This document shows, in pieces, positions 33,012 to 41,569 of a DNA stretch of 64,000 bases. The DNA comes from Pandoraea iniqua. Its GTDB lineage: Bacteria > Pseudomonadota > Gammaproteobacteria > Burkholderiales > Burkholderiaceae. The DNA lies in assembly GCF_902459685.1 (NCBI RefSeq), contig NZ_CABPSF010000001.1:930001-994000 (forward strand). The letters are read 5' to 3'. The notes under the pieces are model-generated. The model saw only the letters and a list, made by a program, of their open reading frames with translations. It did not search any database and was not told where the DNA came from. A program made the translations under genes and the position numbers. Positions within the stretch are counted from its first letter, which is position 1. The number at the start of each line of letters is the position of its first letter.

Positions 33012-33635
33012 TCACGACATCTGCGCTGTCACGCCGGAGGTTTGCCTCTCGGTGTGCCTGAGCAACTCTGCCAATGACGTGGCGCGGAATTTACGCATGA
33101 TCTCCGCGCGGCACGTTTTGACGGTCCGCTCGCATAGGCCCAGTTCCGCAGCAATTTGTTTGTTGCGCAGACCCTTGGCGATGCCTTGCAGCACGACCTG
33201 TTCACGTCCGCTCAGCGCTGATTGGACGTCGTCGGCACAAGAGGATGGCGGCTTACGTTGCACGAGGCTGATGGCGGTTTCCACCGCATGCATCAGTGCA
33301 TCGCGCTCAAACGGCTTGATAAGGAAATCGACGGCGCCGGCCTTCATGGCTTCGACGGAGCGCGACACGTCTCCGTAGCCGCTCATGAACACGACAGGCA
33401 GGTCCGGCGCCTGACGCCGAAGCGCGCGTTGCAAGTCGAGACCACTCGGGCCACCCAACTCAAGATCGAGGAGAACGCAGCCGGGGCGACCGTCGGGTTC
33501 GCTGACGAGGAACTCTCCCGCAGACGCATATTCCTTTGTGTCATAACCCGATATGCACAGCAGACGCGTCAGTGCCGATCGCATGGAGGCGTCGTCATCG
33601 ACAACATGCACGACCGATTCACGACTGGCATTCAT
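33012..33635 (-). CDS. FixJ/NarL-type (LuxR HTH) response regulator, orphan
   Basis: 207 residues. Receiver domain at 1-120 with D13-D15 (VVDDD), phosphorylation site D57 (LLDLEL), S85 and K107 (LIKPF); then a LuxR-type helix-turn-helix at about 140-195 (LSGREQVVLQGIAKGLRNKQIAAELGLCERTVK). GGGAG five bases before the ATG at 33635 favours it over the ATG four codons earlier. No sensor kinase lies nearby, so its partner is elsewhere. It sits inside the cluster bearing five copies of the TGCCC/CCNATG element and is the obvious candidate to bind it (inference). It is divergent from the alkylsulfatase-like gene, 460 bp away. Confidence 0.88.
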   Translation of the reverse strand: MNASRESVVHVVDDDASMRSALTRLLCISGYDTKEYASAGEFLVSEPDGRPGCVLLDLELGGPSGLDLQRALRRQAPDLPVVFMSGYGDVSRSVEAMKAGAVDFLIKPFERDALMHAVETAISLVQRKPPSSCADDVQSALSGREQVVLQGIAKGLRNKQIAAELGLCERTVKTCRAEIMRKFRATSLAELLRHTERQTSGVTAQMS

Positions 33636-33647
33636 AGCATCTCCCAT

Positions 33648-33966
33648 TAGCTCGCGCGCTGAAAAGAATCTCCCCCGGAGTTGAAAGGATTTTCGTCGGC
33701 ATGTAGGAATTATTCCGACGCGGATAATTTAAATTACTGCGTCTTGCAAAATAAATAACGATTCAAATTACGTTGGCGAGACAGATGAGCAATATCTCGA
33801 ATTTCAAGATAGTTCAATTGATAGCACCTCTGAATAAATTCGTAAAGAAAGTTCGGCCAAGTGTTGCCGTGAAGATTGCTGTGGCGGGAGATTCCTTCGG
33901 CGATTCGCGATTTCACGTGTTGTGATTCCCGCTGAGTGGAAATTTAGCAGGCCGTTTAATTTTCCA
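33648..33966. other. AT-rich intergenic stretch without a recognisable gene
   Basis: The gap between the FixJ-type regulator (start 33635) and the alkylsulfatase-like gene (start 34096) is clearly more AT-rich than the rest of the window, with runs such as GGATAATTTAAATTAC and CAAAATAAATAACG. Two short minus-strand frames (about 60-65 codons) lie here but show no recognisable motif or ribosome site. It may be a long promoter region or the remains of a foreign or decayed gene. Confidence 0.5.
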
Positions 33967-34006
33967 TTGCCCAAAAGGGATGCGATTTTTGCCCCATACA
34001 CCTATG
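33967..34006 (+). promoter_or_regulatory. TGCCC/CCNATG element, copy 5 (towards the alkylsulfatase-like gene)
   Basis: TTGCCC, GGG, then TTGCCCC (second TGCCC 22 bases after the first), N5, CCTATG. It ends 90 bp before the ATG at 34096 and points to it. The middle part is the most divergent of the five copies, but the spacing of the last two boxes is identical in all. Confidence 0.62.
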
Positions 34007-34095
34007 TCCTTGGCGCAGGCAGATGTTGAGAATGACTTCCGTGGTTATTTGGCCGGATGTCATAACGCTCACCCAATGTCTTTGCGGAGGACCTC

Positions 34096-36081
34096 ATGAA
34101 ACGCCAGACCGTAGTTGCCGTGATAGCGCTTGTGGCCGCGACCCTTGCCGGGACCGTGGCGCAAGCGCAATCGTCGCCGCCACAGCCCGCCGATGCAACG
34201 GCTGCCACGCGCGACGCGAATCAGAAGTTGCTGAATTTCCTGCCGTTCGCGAACAAGCAGGACTTCGAAGACATTCAACGAGGATTCATTGCGGAACTTC
34301 CGAATCCTGTCGTCAAGGGCGCCGCAGGCAACACGGTGATCGATCTCTCTCAGTACGACTTCTTGAAGAAGAACATGGCGGGGGAGGCGCCCCCCACGGT
34401 CAACCCGAGTTTGTGGCGGCAATCGCAGTTGCTGTCGGCGCAAGGTTTGTTCAAGGTGGTCGACGGTATCTATCAGGTGCGCAACGTCGATCTGGCCAAC
34501 ATCACGTTCGTGCGCGGCAAGACCGGCTGGATCGTGATCGATCCGTTGACGTCTGTCGAGACGGCCAAGGCGTCGCTGGATCTCGTCAACAGCAAGGTGG
34601 AGAAGCTCCCGGTCACGGGCGTGATATTCACGCATAGTCACGTCGATCACTTCGGTGGTGTGCGCGGTGTTGTCGACGAGAAGGACGTTCGCTCGGGCAA
34701 GGTGCCGCTCGTGGCGCCCGAGGGCTTCATGGAAGAGGCCGTCAGTGAAAACGTGTTCGCCGGCACCGTCATGAGCCGCCGTGCGTCGTATATGTACGGC
34801 AATCTGCTGCCGAAGGATCCGAAGGGCAACGTCGGCGGTGGCCTCGGTCTCACGACGGCAGCCGGCACGATCACGCTGTTCGAGCCGAGCAAGCTCATCA
34901 AGAAAACCGGCGAGACGCTGAACATCGACGGCGTCGACATCGTCTTCCAGATGGCGCCGGGTACGGAGGCGCCTGCGGAAATGCTGTTCTACTTCCCGCA
35001 GTTCAAGGCGATCGACTTGGCCGAGGACGCGACGCACACGCTGCACAACATTCTCACGTTGCGTGGTGCGAAGGTCCGGAGCGCGCAGAAGTGGTCTCAT
35101 TATCTTGACGAGACGATTCGCCTCTGGGGCAACGACGCGGTCGTGTCTTTCAGCAGCCACCACTGGCCGCAATGGGGTAACGATCGCGTAGTGCAGCATC
35201 TTGAGAAACAACGCGACCTCTATCGCTACATCAACGACCAGACGCTTCGCATGGCCAATCAGGGCATGACGATGCACGAGATTGCGGACAAGTTTCAGTT
35301 GCCCGATTCGCTGGCAAAAGAGTTCTATAGCCGCGGGTACTACGGCAACCTGAAGCACAACGTGCGCGCTACGTACCAGCTCTACCTCGGATGGTGGGAC
35401 GGTAATCCCGCGAATTTCGACCCGTATGCGCCGGCTGATGAAGCGAAGCGGTACGTAGACCTGATTGGTGCGGACAAGATGCTCAAGGGCGCCAAGTCGG
35501 CGTTCGACAAGGGTGACTATCGCTGGGCTGCCGAGCTGACGAACAAGGTGGTCTTCGCGCAACCGACGAATCAGGCCGCCCGCAATCTCGAAGCCGCTGC
35601 GCTGGAGCAGTTGGGGTATCAGGCGGAATCGGGGCCGGCGCGCAACTTTTATCTGAGCGGCGCGCAGGAACTTCGCGGCGGTGTGCATAAGGTCGCCACG
35701 CCGAATACGTCCTCACCCGACATTATTCGGGGCATGACGACTGAGATGTTCCTGGACTTCCTCGCCATTCACTTGAATGGGCCCAAAGCGGCTGACAAGG
35801 CGTATGCCTTCAATGTGACCTTCCCGGACACGAAGGAAAAGTACGCGTTGACGGTCAAGAACGGTGTGATGAACTACAGCAAGGACACCGTGTTGCAGAA
35901 GGCCGATGCCAACATCTCGCTGAATCGCACGACGCTGGACGACATTGCGCTGGGCAAGCTGAAACTGGGGAATCTCGCGGAAAGCGGGCAGGTGCAGTTC
36001 GACGGCGACCGGGCGAAGTTCAAGGAAATGCTCGGGCTGTACGACAAGTTCGACTTCTGGTTCACGATTGCGGAGCCGTGA
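34096..36081 (+). CDS. SdsA-like alkyl sulfatase, metallo-beta-lactamase fold
   Basis: 661 residues. Signal peptide MKRQTVVAVIALVAATLAGTVAQAQ, then the metallo-beta-lactamase domain with the zinc motif H180-S-H182-V-D184-H185 (THSHVDHFGG) and later ligands in the VSFSSHHWPQWGN region. A dimerisation domain (about 400-530) and a C-terminal SCP2-like domain (about 540-661) complete the SdsA1 layout. SdsA1-type enzymes hydrolyse SDS and other primary alkyl sulfates in the periplasm or outside the cell, giving alcohol and sulfate. GAGG precedes the ATG. Element copy 5 lies upstream and a terminator follows at 36118. The natural substrate is not known. Confidence 0.88.
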   Translation: MKRQTVVAVIALVAATLAGTVAQAQSSPPQPADATAATRDANQKLLNFLPFANKQDFEDIQRGFIAELPNPVVKGAAGNTVIDLSQYDFLKKNMAGEAPPTVNPSLWRQSQLLSAQGLFKVVDGIYQVRNVDLANITFVRGKTGWIVIDPLTSVETAKASLDLVNSKVEKLPVTGVIFTHSHVDHFGGVRGVVDEKDVRSGKVPLVAPEGFMEEAVSENVFAGTVMSRRASYMYGNLLPKDPKGNVGGGLGLTTAAGTITLFEPSKLIKKTGETLNIDGVDIVFQMAPGTEAPAEMLFYFPQFKAIDLAEDATHTLHNILTLRGAKVRSAQKWSHYLDETIRLWGNDAVVSFSSHHWPQWGNDRVVQHLEKQRDLYRYINDQTLRMANQGMTMHEIADKFQLPDSLAKEFYSRGYYGNLKHNVRATYQLYLGWWDGNPANFDPYAPADEAKRYVDLIGADKMLKGAKSAFDKGDYRWAAELTNKVVFAQPTNQAARNLEAAALEQLGYQAESGPARNFYLSGAQELRGGVHKVATPNTSSPDIIRGMTTEMFLDFLAIHLNGPKAADKAYAFNVTFPDTKEKYALTVKNGVMNYSKDTVLQKADANISLNRTTLDDIALGKLKLGNLAESGQVQFDGDRAKFKEMLGLYDKFDFWFTIAEP

Positions 36082-36117
36082 TCAACCCGGTGCAAGGCTG
36101 CTATTGAGTCTCCTGAG

Positions 36118-36148
36118 CCCGTATGCGATGTGCGTACGGGTTTTTTTT
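36118..36148 (+). terminator. Rho-independent terminator after the alkylsulfatase-like gene
   Basis: CCCGTATGC and GCGTACGGG form a 9-bp stem (one G-T pair) with a five-base loop, followed by eight T residues, 36 bp after the stop codon. Confidence 0.88.
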
Positions 36149-36348
36149 CAATTCCGTGACAAAGTTCATTGATTCGCCTCGTGGGGGAGGCCCCGCCACC
36201 CAATCAGCACGTTTGCGTGCCGAAACGGCACGAAGCCCGTTTTTATGCCGCCTACACTCCGCTTCCTGAGACTGGCTCGGTGTCCGCGTGCGACGCGCGC
36301 ACGGCACCTACACTACCCCCAACGCCAGCGGATCCAGAGGAGCAGGGC

Positions 36349-37686
36349 ATGACCAGCAATTCCCGCGCCGCCACCCCGGCGCCCCACAACCCGTGGCGTG
36401 AAATCTGCGCCGCGAGTATCGGCAACGCACTCGAGTTCTATGACCTGCTGATCTATGGCTATTTCGCCATCGTCATCGGTCAGTTGTTCTTCCCCTCGCA
36501 CGACGCGACGACCTCGCTGCTGCTCTCCGTCGGCACGTTCGGTATCTCGTTCGTCACGCGTCCGCTCGGCTCGATCGTGCTCGGCAGCTACGCCGACCGC
36601 GCCGGCCGAAAAGCCTCGCTCACCGTGTCGATCGGCCTGATGATGCTCGGCACCGCCATGATCGCGTTTGCGCCGACGTATGCGCAGATCGGTATCGCTT
36701 CGCCGCTGATCATCATCGTCGCCCGCATGCTGCAAGGCTTCTCGACGGGCGGTGAATTCGGTGCCGCCACCGCCTTCATGGTCGAACACGCCGACGCCAA
36801 GCGTCGCGGCTTCTTCGCTAGCTGGCAAATGTCGACGCAAGGTCTGGCCACGGTGCTTGCTGCCGGTGTTTCCGCACTGCTCAGCATGCTGCTCACCGCC
36901 GATCAACTGAGCGCATGGGGCTGGCGTGTCGCCTTCGCCGTGGGTCTGCTCATCGGCCCGGTCGGTCTGTACATTCGCCGCAATATCGACGAGACGGCCG
37001 ACTTCAAGAAGCTGGGCCAACAGCAACGCGAGAAGTCGCCGCTGCGTGAAGTGTTCGGGCGTGACCGCGCCAACATGCTGCTCGGCGCCGGTGTGGTGGC
37101 CGCTGCGACGGCGTTCAACTACGTCCACAAGCTCTACATGCCGACGTATGCGGTCAAGCAACTGCACATTCCGGCGACGTCGTCGTTTGTCGGTGCGGTG
37201 GTGACGGGCCTGATGCTAATGCTCGCCGCACCGGTGGTCGGCCATTTGTCGGACCGCTTCGGCCGCATCCGTGTGATGTTGATCGCGCTGATTCTCGTGG
37301 GCGTGACGACTTACCCGCTGTTCGTGCTGCTCAACCTGTACCCGACGTTCCAGACGCTGCTCATGGTGCAGGCGCTGGTGGGCCTGCTCATCGCGGTTAG
37401 TCTCGCGCCGTTGCCGGCACTGCTGGCGGATATTTTCCCGACGAGCACGCGGGGCACCGGTCTGGCCTTGTCGTACAACTTCTCGGTGACGTTGTTCGGC
37501 GGTTTCGCCCCGCTGATCGTCACGTGGCTGATCGACGCCACCCACAGCAAGCTCGCACCGAGCTTCTATGTGATGGCCACCGCTGTGCTCAGTATCAGCG
37601 CCGTGATCGCGCTGGGCCGCCGCGTGCGTGCTGGCAAGATTGCCGGTATTCCGCATCGCGCCTCACGTGCGTCGAAGGCAGCCTAA
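36349..37686 (+). CDS. MFS transporter, metabolite:H+ symporter (MHS) family
   Basis: About 445 residues, 12 membrane segments. The MHS signatures are present: SIGNALEFYDLLIYGYFA in TM1, the loop 2-3 motif GSYADRAGRKASL, ARMLQGFSTGGEFGAATAFMVEHA around TM4-5, and a second GHLSDRFGRIRVM in the central loop. The family takes up citrate, ketoglutarate, shikimate, proline or betaine with protons. GAGGAG seven bases before the ATG at 36349 decides the start over a frame reaching 36169. It is likely transcribed alone, or with the aspartoacylase-like gene at low level, since a terminator lies at 37741-37786. The substrate may be the acid made by that downstream hydrolase (weak inference). Confidence 0.87.
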   Translation: MTSNSRAATPAPHNPWREICAASIGNALEFYDLLIYGYFAIVIGQLFFPSHDATTSLLLSVGTFGISFVTRPLGSIVLGSYADRAGRKASLTVSIGLMMLGTAMIAFAPTYAQIGIASPLIIIVARMLQGFSTGGEFGAATAFMVEHADAKRRGFFASWQMSTQGLATVLAAGVSALLSMLLTADQLSAWGWRVAFAVGLLIGPVGLYIRRNIDETADFKKLGQQQREKSPLREVFGRDRANMLLGAGVVAAATAFNYVHKLYMPTYAVKQLHIPATSSFVGAVVTGLMLMLAAPVVGHLSDRFGRIRVMLIALILVGVTTYPLFVLLNLYPTFQTLLMVQALVGLLIAVSLAPLPALLADIFPTSTRGTGLALSYNFSVTLFGGFAPLIVTWLIDATHSKLAPSFYVMATAVLSISAVIALGRRVRAGKIAGIPHRASRASKAA

Positions 37687-37695
37687 GTGATCTGC

Positions 37696-37737
37696 ACTGA
37701 GTTTTTCGTACTGAGTTTCTTGTACTGATTTTCGCCG
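37696..37737. repeat. 14-bp imperfect tandem repeat, three copies
   Basis: ACTGAGTTTTTCGT, ACTGAGTTTCTTGT and ACTGATTTTCGCCG follow the MFS stop codon (37686) by 9 bp. The TGA of the three units falls in all three forward frames (37698, 37712, 37726), as in the repeat at 30991. Confidence 0.65.
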
Positions 37738-37740
37738 CAA

Positions 37741-37786
37741 CGACGACGCGTGCCGCCTCCCCTGTGGCAGCGTCGTCGGCTTTTTT
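37741..37786 (+). terminator. Rho-independent terminator after the MHS transporter gene
   Basis: CGACGACGC pairs with GCGTCGTCG (9 bp), with an inner TGCC/GGCA stem, followed by GC and six T residues, about 55 bp after the transporter stop and just before the next gene's ribosome site. Confidence 0.82.
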
Positions 37787-37810
37787 CGGCATCCCCTGTG
37801 GAGTCTTTTC

Positions 37811-38794
37811 ATGACCACGCTCGAAGCAATCCGCGCCGCCCTGCCGGCGTACCCCATCGAAGTCTCGTTCCCCGACATCACCCGCTGGCGCGAAGGCAAC
37901 ACCGGTATCGACTATCTGCATACGTTCGATAGCGGCAAGCCCGGCAAGCACGTGATGATTCTCGCGCTCACGCACGGCAACGAAGTGAGCGGCGCGATCG
38001 CCGTCGATACGTTGCTCGCATCGGGATTGCGTCCGGTCACGGGCCGCCTGTCGCTGGGCTTCGGCAACATCGATGCGTATGAACAGTTCAGCGCAGAGAA
38101 CGCCGACGCGACGCGTTTTCTCGATGAAGACATGAACCGTGTCTGGACGCCGTCGGCACTCGACGGTGAGCGTCAGAGCCGCGAACTCACGCGTGCGCGC
38201 GCCATGCGTCCGTTTATCGACACGGTCGACCTGCTGCTCGACATCCACTCGATGCACGAAGCCTCGGCACCGCTGATGATGACCGGCCCGCTGGAGAAGG
38301 CGATTGCGCTGGCAGCAGAACTGGGAACGCCGGAGCACGTGATCATCGACAAGGGGCACGCCAACGGCACGCGCATGCGTGACTACGGCGGCTTTGGCGA
38401 CACGGCCAGCCCGAAGAACGCACTGCTCATCGAGACGGGCCAGCACTTCGCCAAGAGCGCTCGCGATGTGGCGCTGGATTCGGCGGTGCGTTTCCTGCTG
38501 CACGCCGGTGTCGTGGCAGAAGCCGACGTTGCCGAATTTCTGACGCAGACCAAGCCGGCCAAGCAGAAGTTTGTCGAGATCACGCAGCCGGTGGTGGCAC
38601 GTTCGATGGAATTCCGTTTCTCGCAGCCGTTCACGGGGCTGGAAGTGATCGAGAAGGCCGGTACCGAAATCGCCCGCGATGGCGACGAGGTCATCGTCAC
38701 GCCTTACGACAACTGCGTGATCGTGCAGCCGTCGATGCGCCACCTTGGCGTGAACGTCACGATGATGCGACTCGGCCGCTTGCTGGATCGCTGA
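37811..38794 (+). CDS. Succinylglutamate desuccinylase/aspartoacylase family amidohydrolase
   Basis: 327 residues of the zinc carboxypeptidase-like AstE/AspA family. Zinc ligands are H55 and E58 (THGNE) and H146 (LDIHSMH). Such enzymes remove an acyl group from an N-acyl amino acid in the cytoplasm. The C-terminal part (about 215-327) is a beta-rich domain, as in longer AspA-like members. It is neither AstE (no ast operon) nor clearly aspartoacylase, so the substrate is open. It follows the MHS transporter by 124 bp with a terminator between, and is itself followed by a strong terminator. Confidence 0.83.
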   Translation: MTTLEAIRAALPAYPIEVSFPDITRWREGNTGIDYLHTFDSGKPGKHVMILALTHGNEVSGAIAVDTLLASGLRPVTGRLSLGFGNIDAYEQFSAENADATRFLDEDMNRVWTPSALDGERQSRELTRARAMRPFIDTVDLLLDIHSMHEASAPLMMTGPLEKAIALAAELGTPEHVIIDKGHANGTRMRDYGGFGDTASPKNALLIETGQHFAKSARDVALDSAVRFLLHAGVVAEADVAEFLTQTKPAKQKFVEITQPVVARSMEFRFSQPFTGLEVIEKAGTEIARDGDEVIVTPYDNCVIVQPSMRHLGVNVTMMRLGRLLDR

Positions 38795-38846
38795 GCGTGC
38801 ATGCCGTGTAATGCACTTCCGATTGAATGACGATCGGATGTGAAGA

Positions 38847-38873
38847 GGGGCCGGCAATTTGCCGGCCCCTTTG
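38847..38873 (+). terminator. Strong terminator between convergent genes
   Basis: GGGGCCGGCAA and TTGCCGGCCCC form a perfect 11-bp stem around one T, followed by TTTG. It lies between the amidohydrolase stop (38794) and the convergent GntP gene's stop (38909), so it may serve both strands. Confidence 0.82.
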
Positions 38874-38908
38874 TCATTGGGTGGCAGACGAGGTGAAAGC
38901 AGAACCCG

Positions 38909-40357
38909 TCAGAAAGACCCGACGAGCGAACCGACGACGATCACGGCGACCAATGCGATCAGCGCGCTCACGATGCTGGTCATGACGATGTCGAGATAGC
39001 TATCGCGGTGCGTACTGCCGCACACGGCGAGCAGCGTGACCACGGCGCCGTTGTGCGGCAGGCTGTCGAGCGTGCCCGACGCCATGACCGCCACACGGTG
39101 CATCAGCGCCGGATCGATGCCGTGCTGTGCGGCAAGGCTCACATACGCGGGGCCGAGGGCATCGAGGGCAATCGTCAAACCACCGGATGCCGAGCCAGTG
39201 ATGGCCGCCAGCAGATTGGCAGAGAGTGCGAGCGAAACGAGTGGACCGCCGTCAATCGACAGTACCCAGTCGCGCACGAGTTCGAAGCCGGGCAGTGCCG
39301 CAATCACGCCACCGTAACCGACGAGGCTCGCCGTACACATGATCGGCAGCACCGACGCGTTGGCGCCCGCATCCATGGTTTTACGCAACGCGGGAAGGCG
39401 TCGCCACTGCAACGCGATCAGCACGAGAATCGCACTCGCCAGCGCGACGCAAACCCCCCACACACCCGCTACGCTCTGTAGCGTAATGCCGCCCCAGCGG
39501 GGTTCCGCGAGATAGCTCGCATCGAGGCGCGGAAACACCAGCACGTTCATCACGAAGTTGCCGGCGATCACCACGACGAGCGGCAGCGCGGCAGTGAGAA
39601 TGCCCGGTAGCGCTTCGTTGCGATGGCCCTGCTCGATTTCCGCCGGATCGAACTCGCGGGCCACGCTGGCGCGCTCGCGCACGACGGTGGGGTCGGCCCG
39701 TTTGTCCCACACTTCGTTATCGGCATAGCCATGGCCCGCGCGCCGGGCTTGTGCCTCGCGCCACATCAGCCACCACAGACCGGCGCCCAGCATGATCGCG
39801 GACGCCATCAGCCCGAGCCCCGGCGCCGCAAACGGGGTGGTACCGAAGAACGGCATCGGGATCGCATTCTGAATGGCGGGCGTGCCCGGCATGGCCGACA
39901 TCGTGAACGTGGAGGTGCCCAGCGCAATGGCGGCCGGCATCAGACGCACGGGGATGTTCGCCTCACGAAAGAGCGCGTGTGCCATCGGCGCCAGCACGAA
40001 GAACGCCACGAAGAGACTCACGCCGCCGTAGGTCACCAGTGCGCCACCCAGCACGACCGCCAGCATGGCCCGCCGCGCGCCGAGCTTGTCGGTGAGAAAG
40101 GCGGCGATCGCGCGTACCGCGCCGCTGTCTTCCATCAGCTTGCCGAAGAGCGCGCCCAGCAGGAACAGTGGGAAGAACTGCGCGACAAAGCGCGCCGCGT
40201 TCTGCATGAACGTCTGGGTCCAGTGCGCGAGCACCGGTTCGCCCGAGAGCGCCGCGGCGAGCATGGCGGCAGCGGGCGCCAGCAGCAACACGCTCCAGCC
40301 GCGATAGGCCAGCCAGACCAGCAGCAACAGGCCAATGAGAATGCCGGCGAGCTCCAT
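38909..40357 (-). CDS. GntP family gluconate (or hydroxy acid):H+ symporter
   Basis: 482 residues with about 12 membrane segments, starting MELAGILIGLLLLVWLAYRGWSVLLLAPAAAMLAA. Family features include FFPLFLLGALFGKLMEDSGAVRAIA, GGVSLFVAFFVLAPMAHALFREANIP, and TSTFTMSAMPGTPAIQNAIPM, the last typical of the GntP/hydroxybutyrate permease branch. It imports gluconate, 3-hydroxybutyrate or a related acid. The ATG follows the TGA of the patatin gene with no gap, so the two genes are cotranscribed. That pairing would fit release and uptake of hydroxyalkanoate products, but this is only an inference. Confidence 0.86.
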   Translation of the reverse strand: MELAGILIGLLLLVWLAYRGWSVLLLAPAAAMLAAALSGEPVLAHWTQTFMQNAARFVAQFFPLFLLGALFGKLMEDSGAVRAIAAFLTDKLGARRAMLAVVLGGALVTYGGVSLFVAFFVLAPMAHALFREANIPVRLMPAAIALGTSTFTMSAMPGTPAIQNAIPMPFFGTTPFAAPGLGLMASAIMLGAGLWWLMWREAQARRAGHGYADNEVWDKRADPTVVRERASVAREFDPAEIEQGHRNEALPGILTAALPLVVVIAGNFVMNVLVFPRLDASYLAEPRWGGITLQSVAGVWGVCVALASAILVLIALQWRRLPALRKTMDAGANASVLPIMCTASLVGYGGVIAALPGFELVRDWVLSIDGGPLVSLALSANLLAAITGSASGGLTIALDALGPAYVSLAAQHGIDPALMHRVAVMASGTLDSLPHNGAVVTLLAVCGSTHRDSYLDIVMTSIVSALIALVAVIVVGSLVGSF

Positions 40358-41389
40358 TCAGATCGACTCCATGAGCGCGTCCAGATCCAGCGACGAGCGT
40401 TCGCCCAGATCCGTGCCGTGTTGTTGGAGGAAGGTCTCTGCACAACGGCGTCCCTCGTCGCGCAGCATCACCAGAAAGTCCCACTCGGCGGAGAGTTTCG
40501 ACGAGTAGCCGAGCGAGGTCATCATGTCGCTCGAGATACGGTGCATGCGCATCTGCGCCCAGCGGCGGCCTTCTGCCGTGCCGGCATCGACCACTTGGCG
40601 GAGCACCGCGATCATGCGCAGTTCTTTGAGCAACGTGGCGTTGAACGAGACTTCGTTCACCCGGTTGAGAATCTCGCGCGCGGAGCGGGGGACTTCCGCC
40701 CGCTCGACCGGGTTGACCTGCACGAGAATCGTGTCGCGCGAGACGGTTTCGCGAACGAGTGGTGTGATCGTCGGGTTGCCTGCGTAGCCGCCGTCCCAAT
40801 AGGCTTCGCCGTCGATCTCGATGGCGCGGTAAAGCATCGGCAGACACGCGGTGGCGAGCAGTACGTCCGACGTGATTTCGGCGTTGCGAAAGACACGTCC
40901 GCGTCCGGTGCGCACGTTGGTCGCGGTGATGAACAACTGGATCGGGCAAGTGGCGATGGCGTCGAAGTCGATGTGATCGGCCAGCAGCCTGCGCAACGGG
41001 TTGTATTCGAGCGGCGCGAGGTCGTAGGGCGACACCACACGCGCGGCCAGATCGAAGAGAACGAAGAACGGGGAGTTGTCGAGTGACCAGCGGCCGAGCA
41101 CGACGTCGAGCGGTGTGCGGCGCAATGGACTGAAGCGGCCGGCGTGCGAAACGTCCCGCCAGAATTTCTCAAGCGCGCCGCGTGCGAAGCCGGTCGCGAG
41201 TACGGCGGCATTCATCGCCCCGGCGGAGGTGCCGGAGATGCCTTCGATTTGCAGTGCTGTGGTGTGGGTGGTGGCTTCGAGCAAACGGTCGAGCACGCCC
41301 CATGTGAACGCGCCATGGGCGCCCCCGCCTTGCAGTGCGAGGTCAATGGGGAGCGGCGGCGGGGTACTGTCTCGTGGAGCGCGCGGCAT
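40358..41389 (-). CDS. Patatin-like phospholipase
   Basis: 343 residues. The oxyanion motif GGGAHGAF is at 21-28, the nucleophile S55 lies in GTSAG, and the catalytic Asp is D199 in DGGY, so the Ser-Asp dyad is complete. Patatin-fold enzymes cleave acyl chains from lipids, and some act on polyhydroxybutyrate. The ATG at 41389, with GAGGG just upstream, is preferred to a TTG at 41419. There is no signal peptide, so it is probably cytoplasmic. It is the first gene of a two-gene unit with the GntP permease. Confidence 0.86.
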   Translation of the reverse strand: MPRAPRDSTPPPLPIDLALQGGGAHGAFTWGVLDRLLEATTHTTALQIEGISGTSAGAMNAAVLATGFARGALEKFWRDVSHAGRFSPLRRTPLDVVLGRWSLDNSPFFVLFDLAARVVSPYDLAPLEYNPLRRLLADHIDFDAIATCPIQLFITATNVRTGRGRVFRNAEITSDVLLATACLPMLYRAIEIDGEAYWDGGYAGNPTITPLVRETVSRDTILVQVNPVERAEVPRSAREILNRVNEVSFNATLLKELRMIAVLRQVVDAGTAEGRRWAQMRMHRISSDMMTSLGYSSKLSAEWDFLVMLRDEGRRCAETFLQQHGTDLGERSSLDLDALMESI

Positions 41390-41569
41390 GATCCCTCGGC
41401 GATGCGGCGCTGCGCTCAAGCGCGTTGGCCGCGTGGGTCGGTACGAGAGTGCGGTTGCAGACGCTACGTTGTTTGCGGTGCAACATGGCCACTGTCTCAG
41501 ATAACCGTGAATTCGGCAACCTTTCGGGTGGACACGTTGGGAATGTTGGGAAGGTTGGACGGCAGGCGG

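Noticed and set aside
33734-34001. Two short minus-strand frames in the AT-rich gap
   Set aside because: They overlap each other in different frames, lack ribosome sites and show no motif.
34069-35688. A 539-codon minus-strand frame opposite the alkylsulfatase-like gene
   Set aside because: Same cause: it mirrors a gene with a signal peptide and a full zinc motif; composition is non-protein-like.
36186-36206. A sixth TGCCC/CCNATG element before the MHS transporter gene (GCCCC-N5-CCAAT)
   Set aside because: The upstream TGCCC box and the final ATG part are missing, and it lies beyond a terminator; treated as chance.
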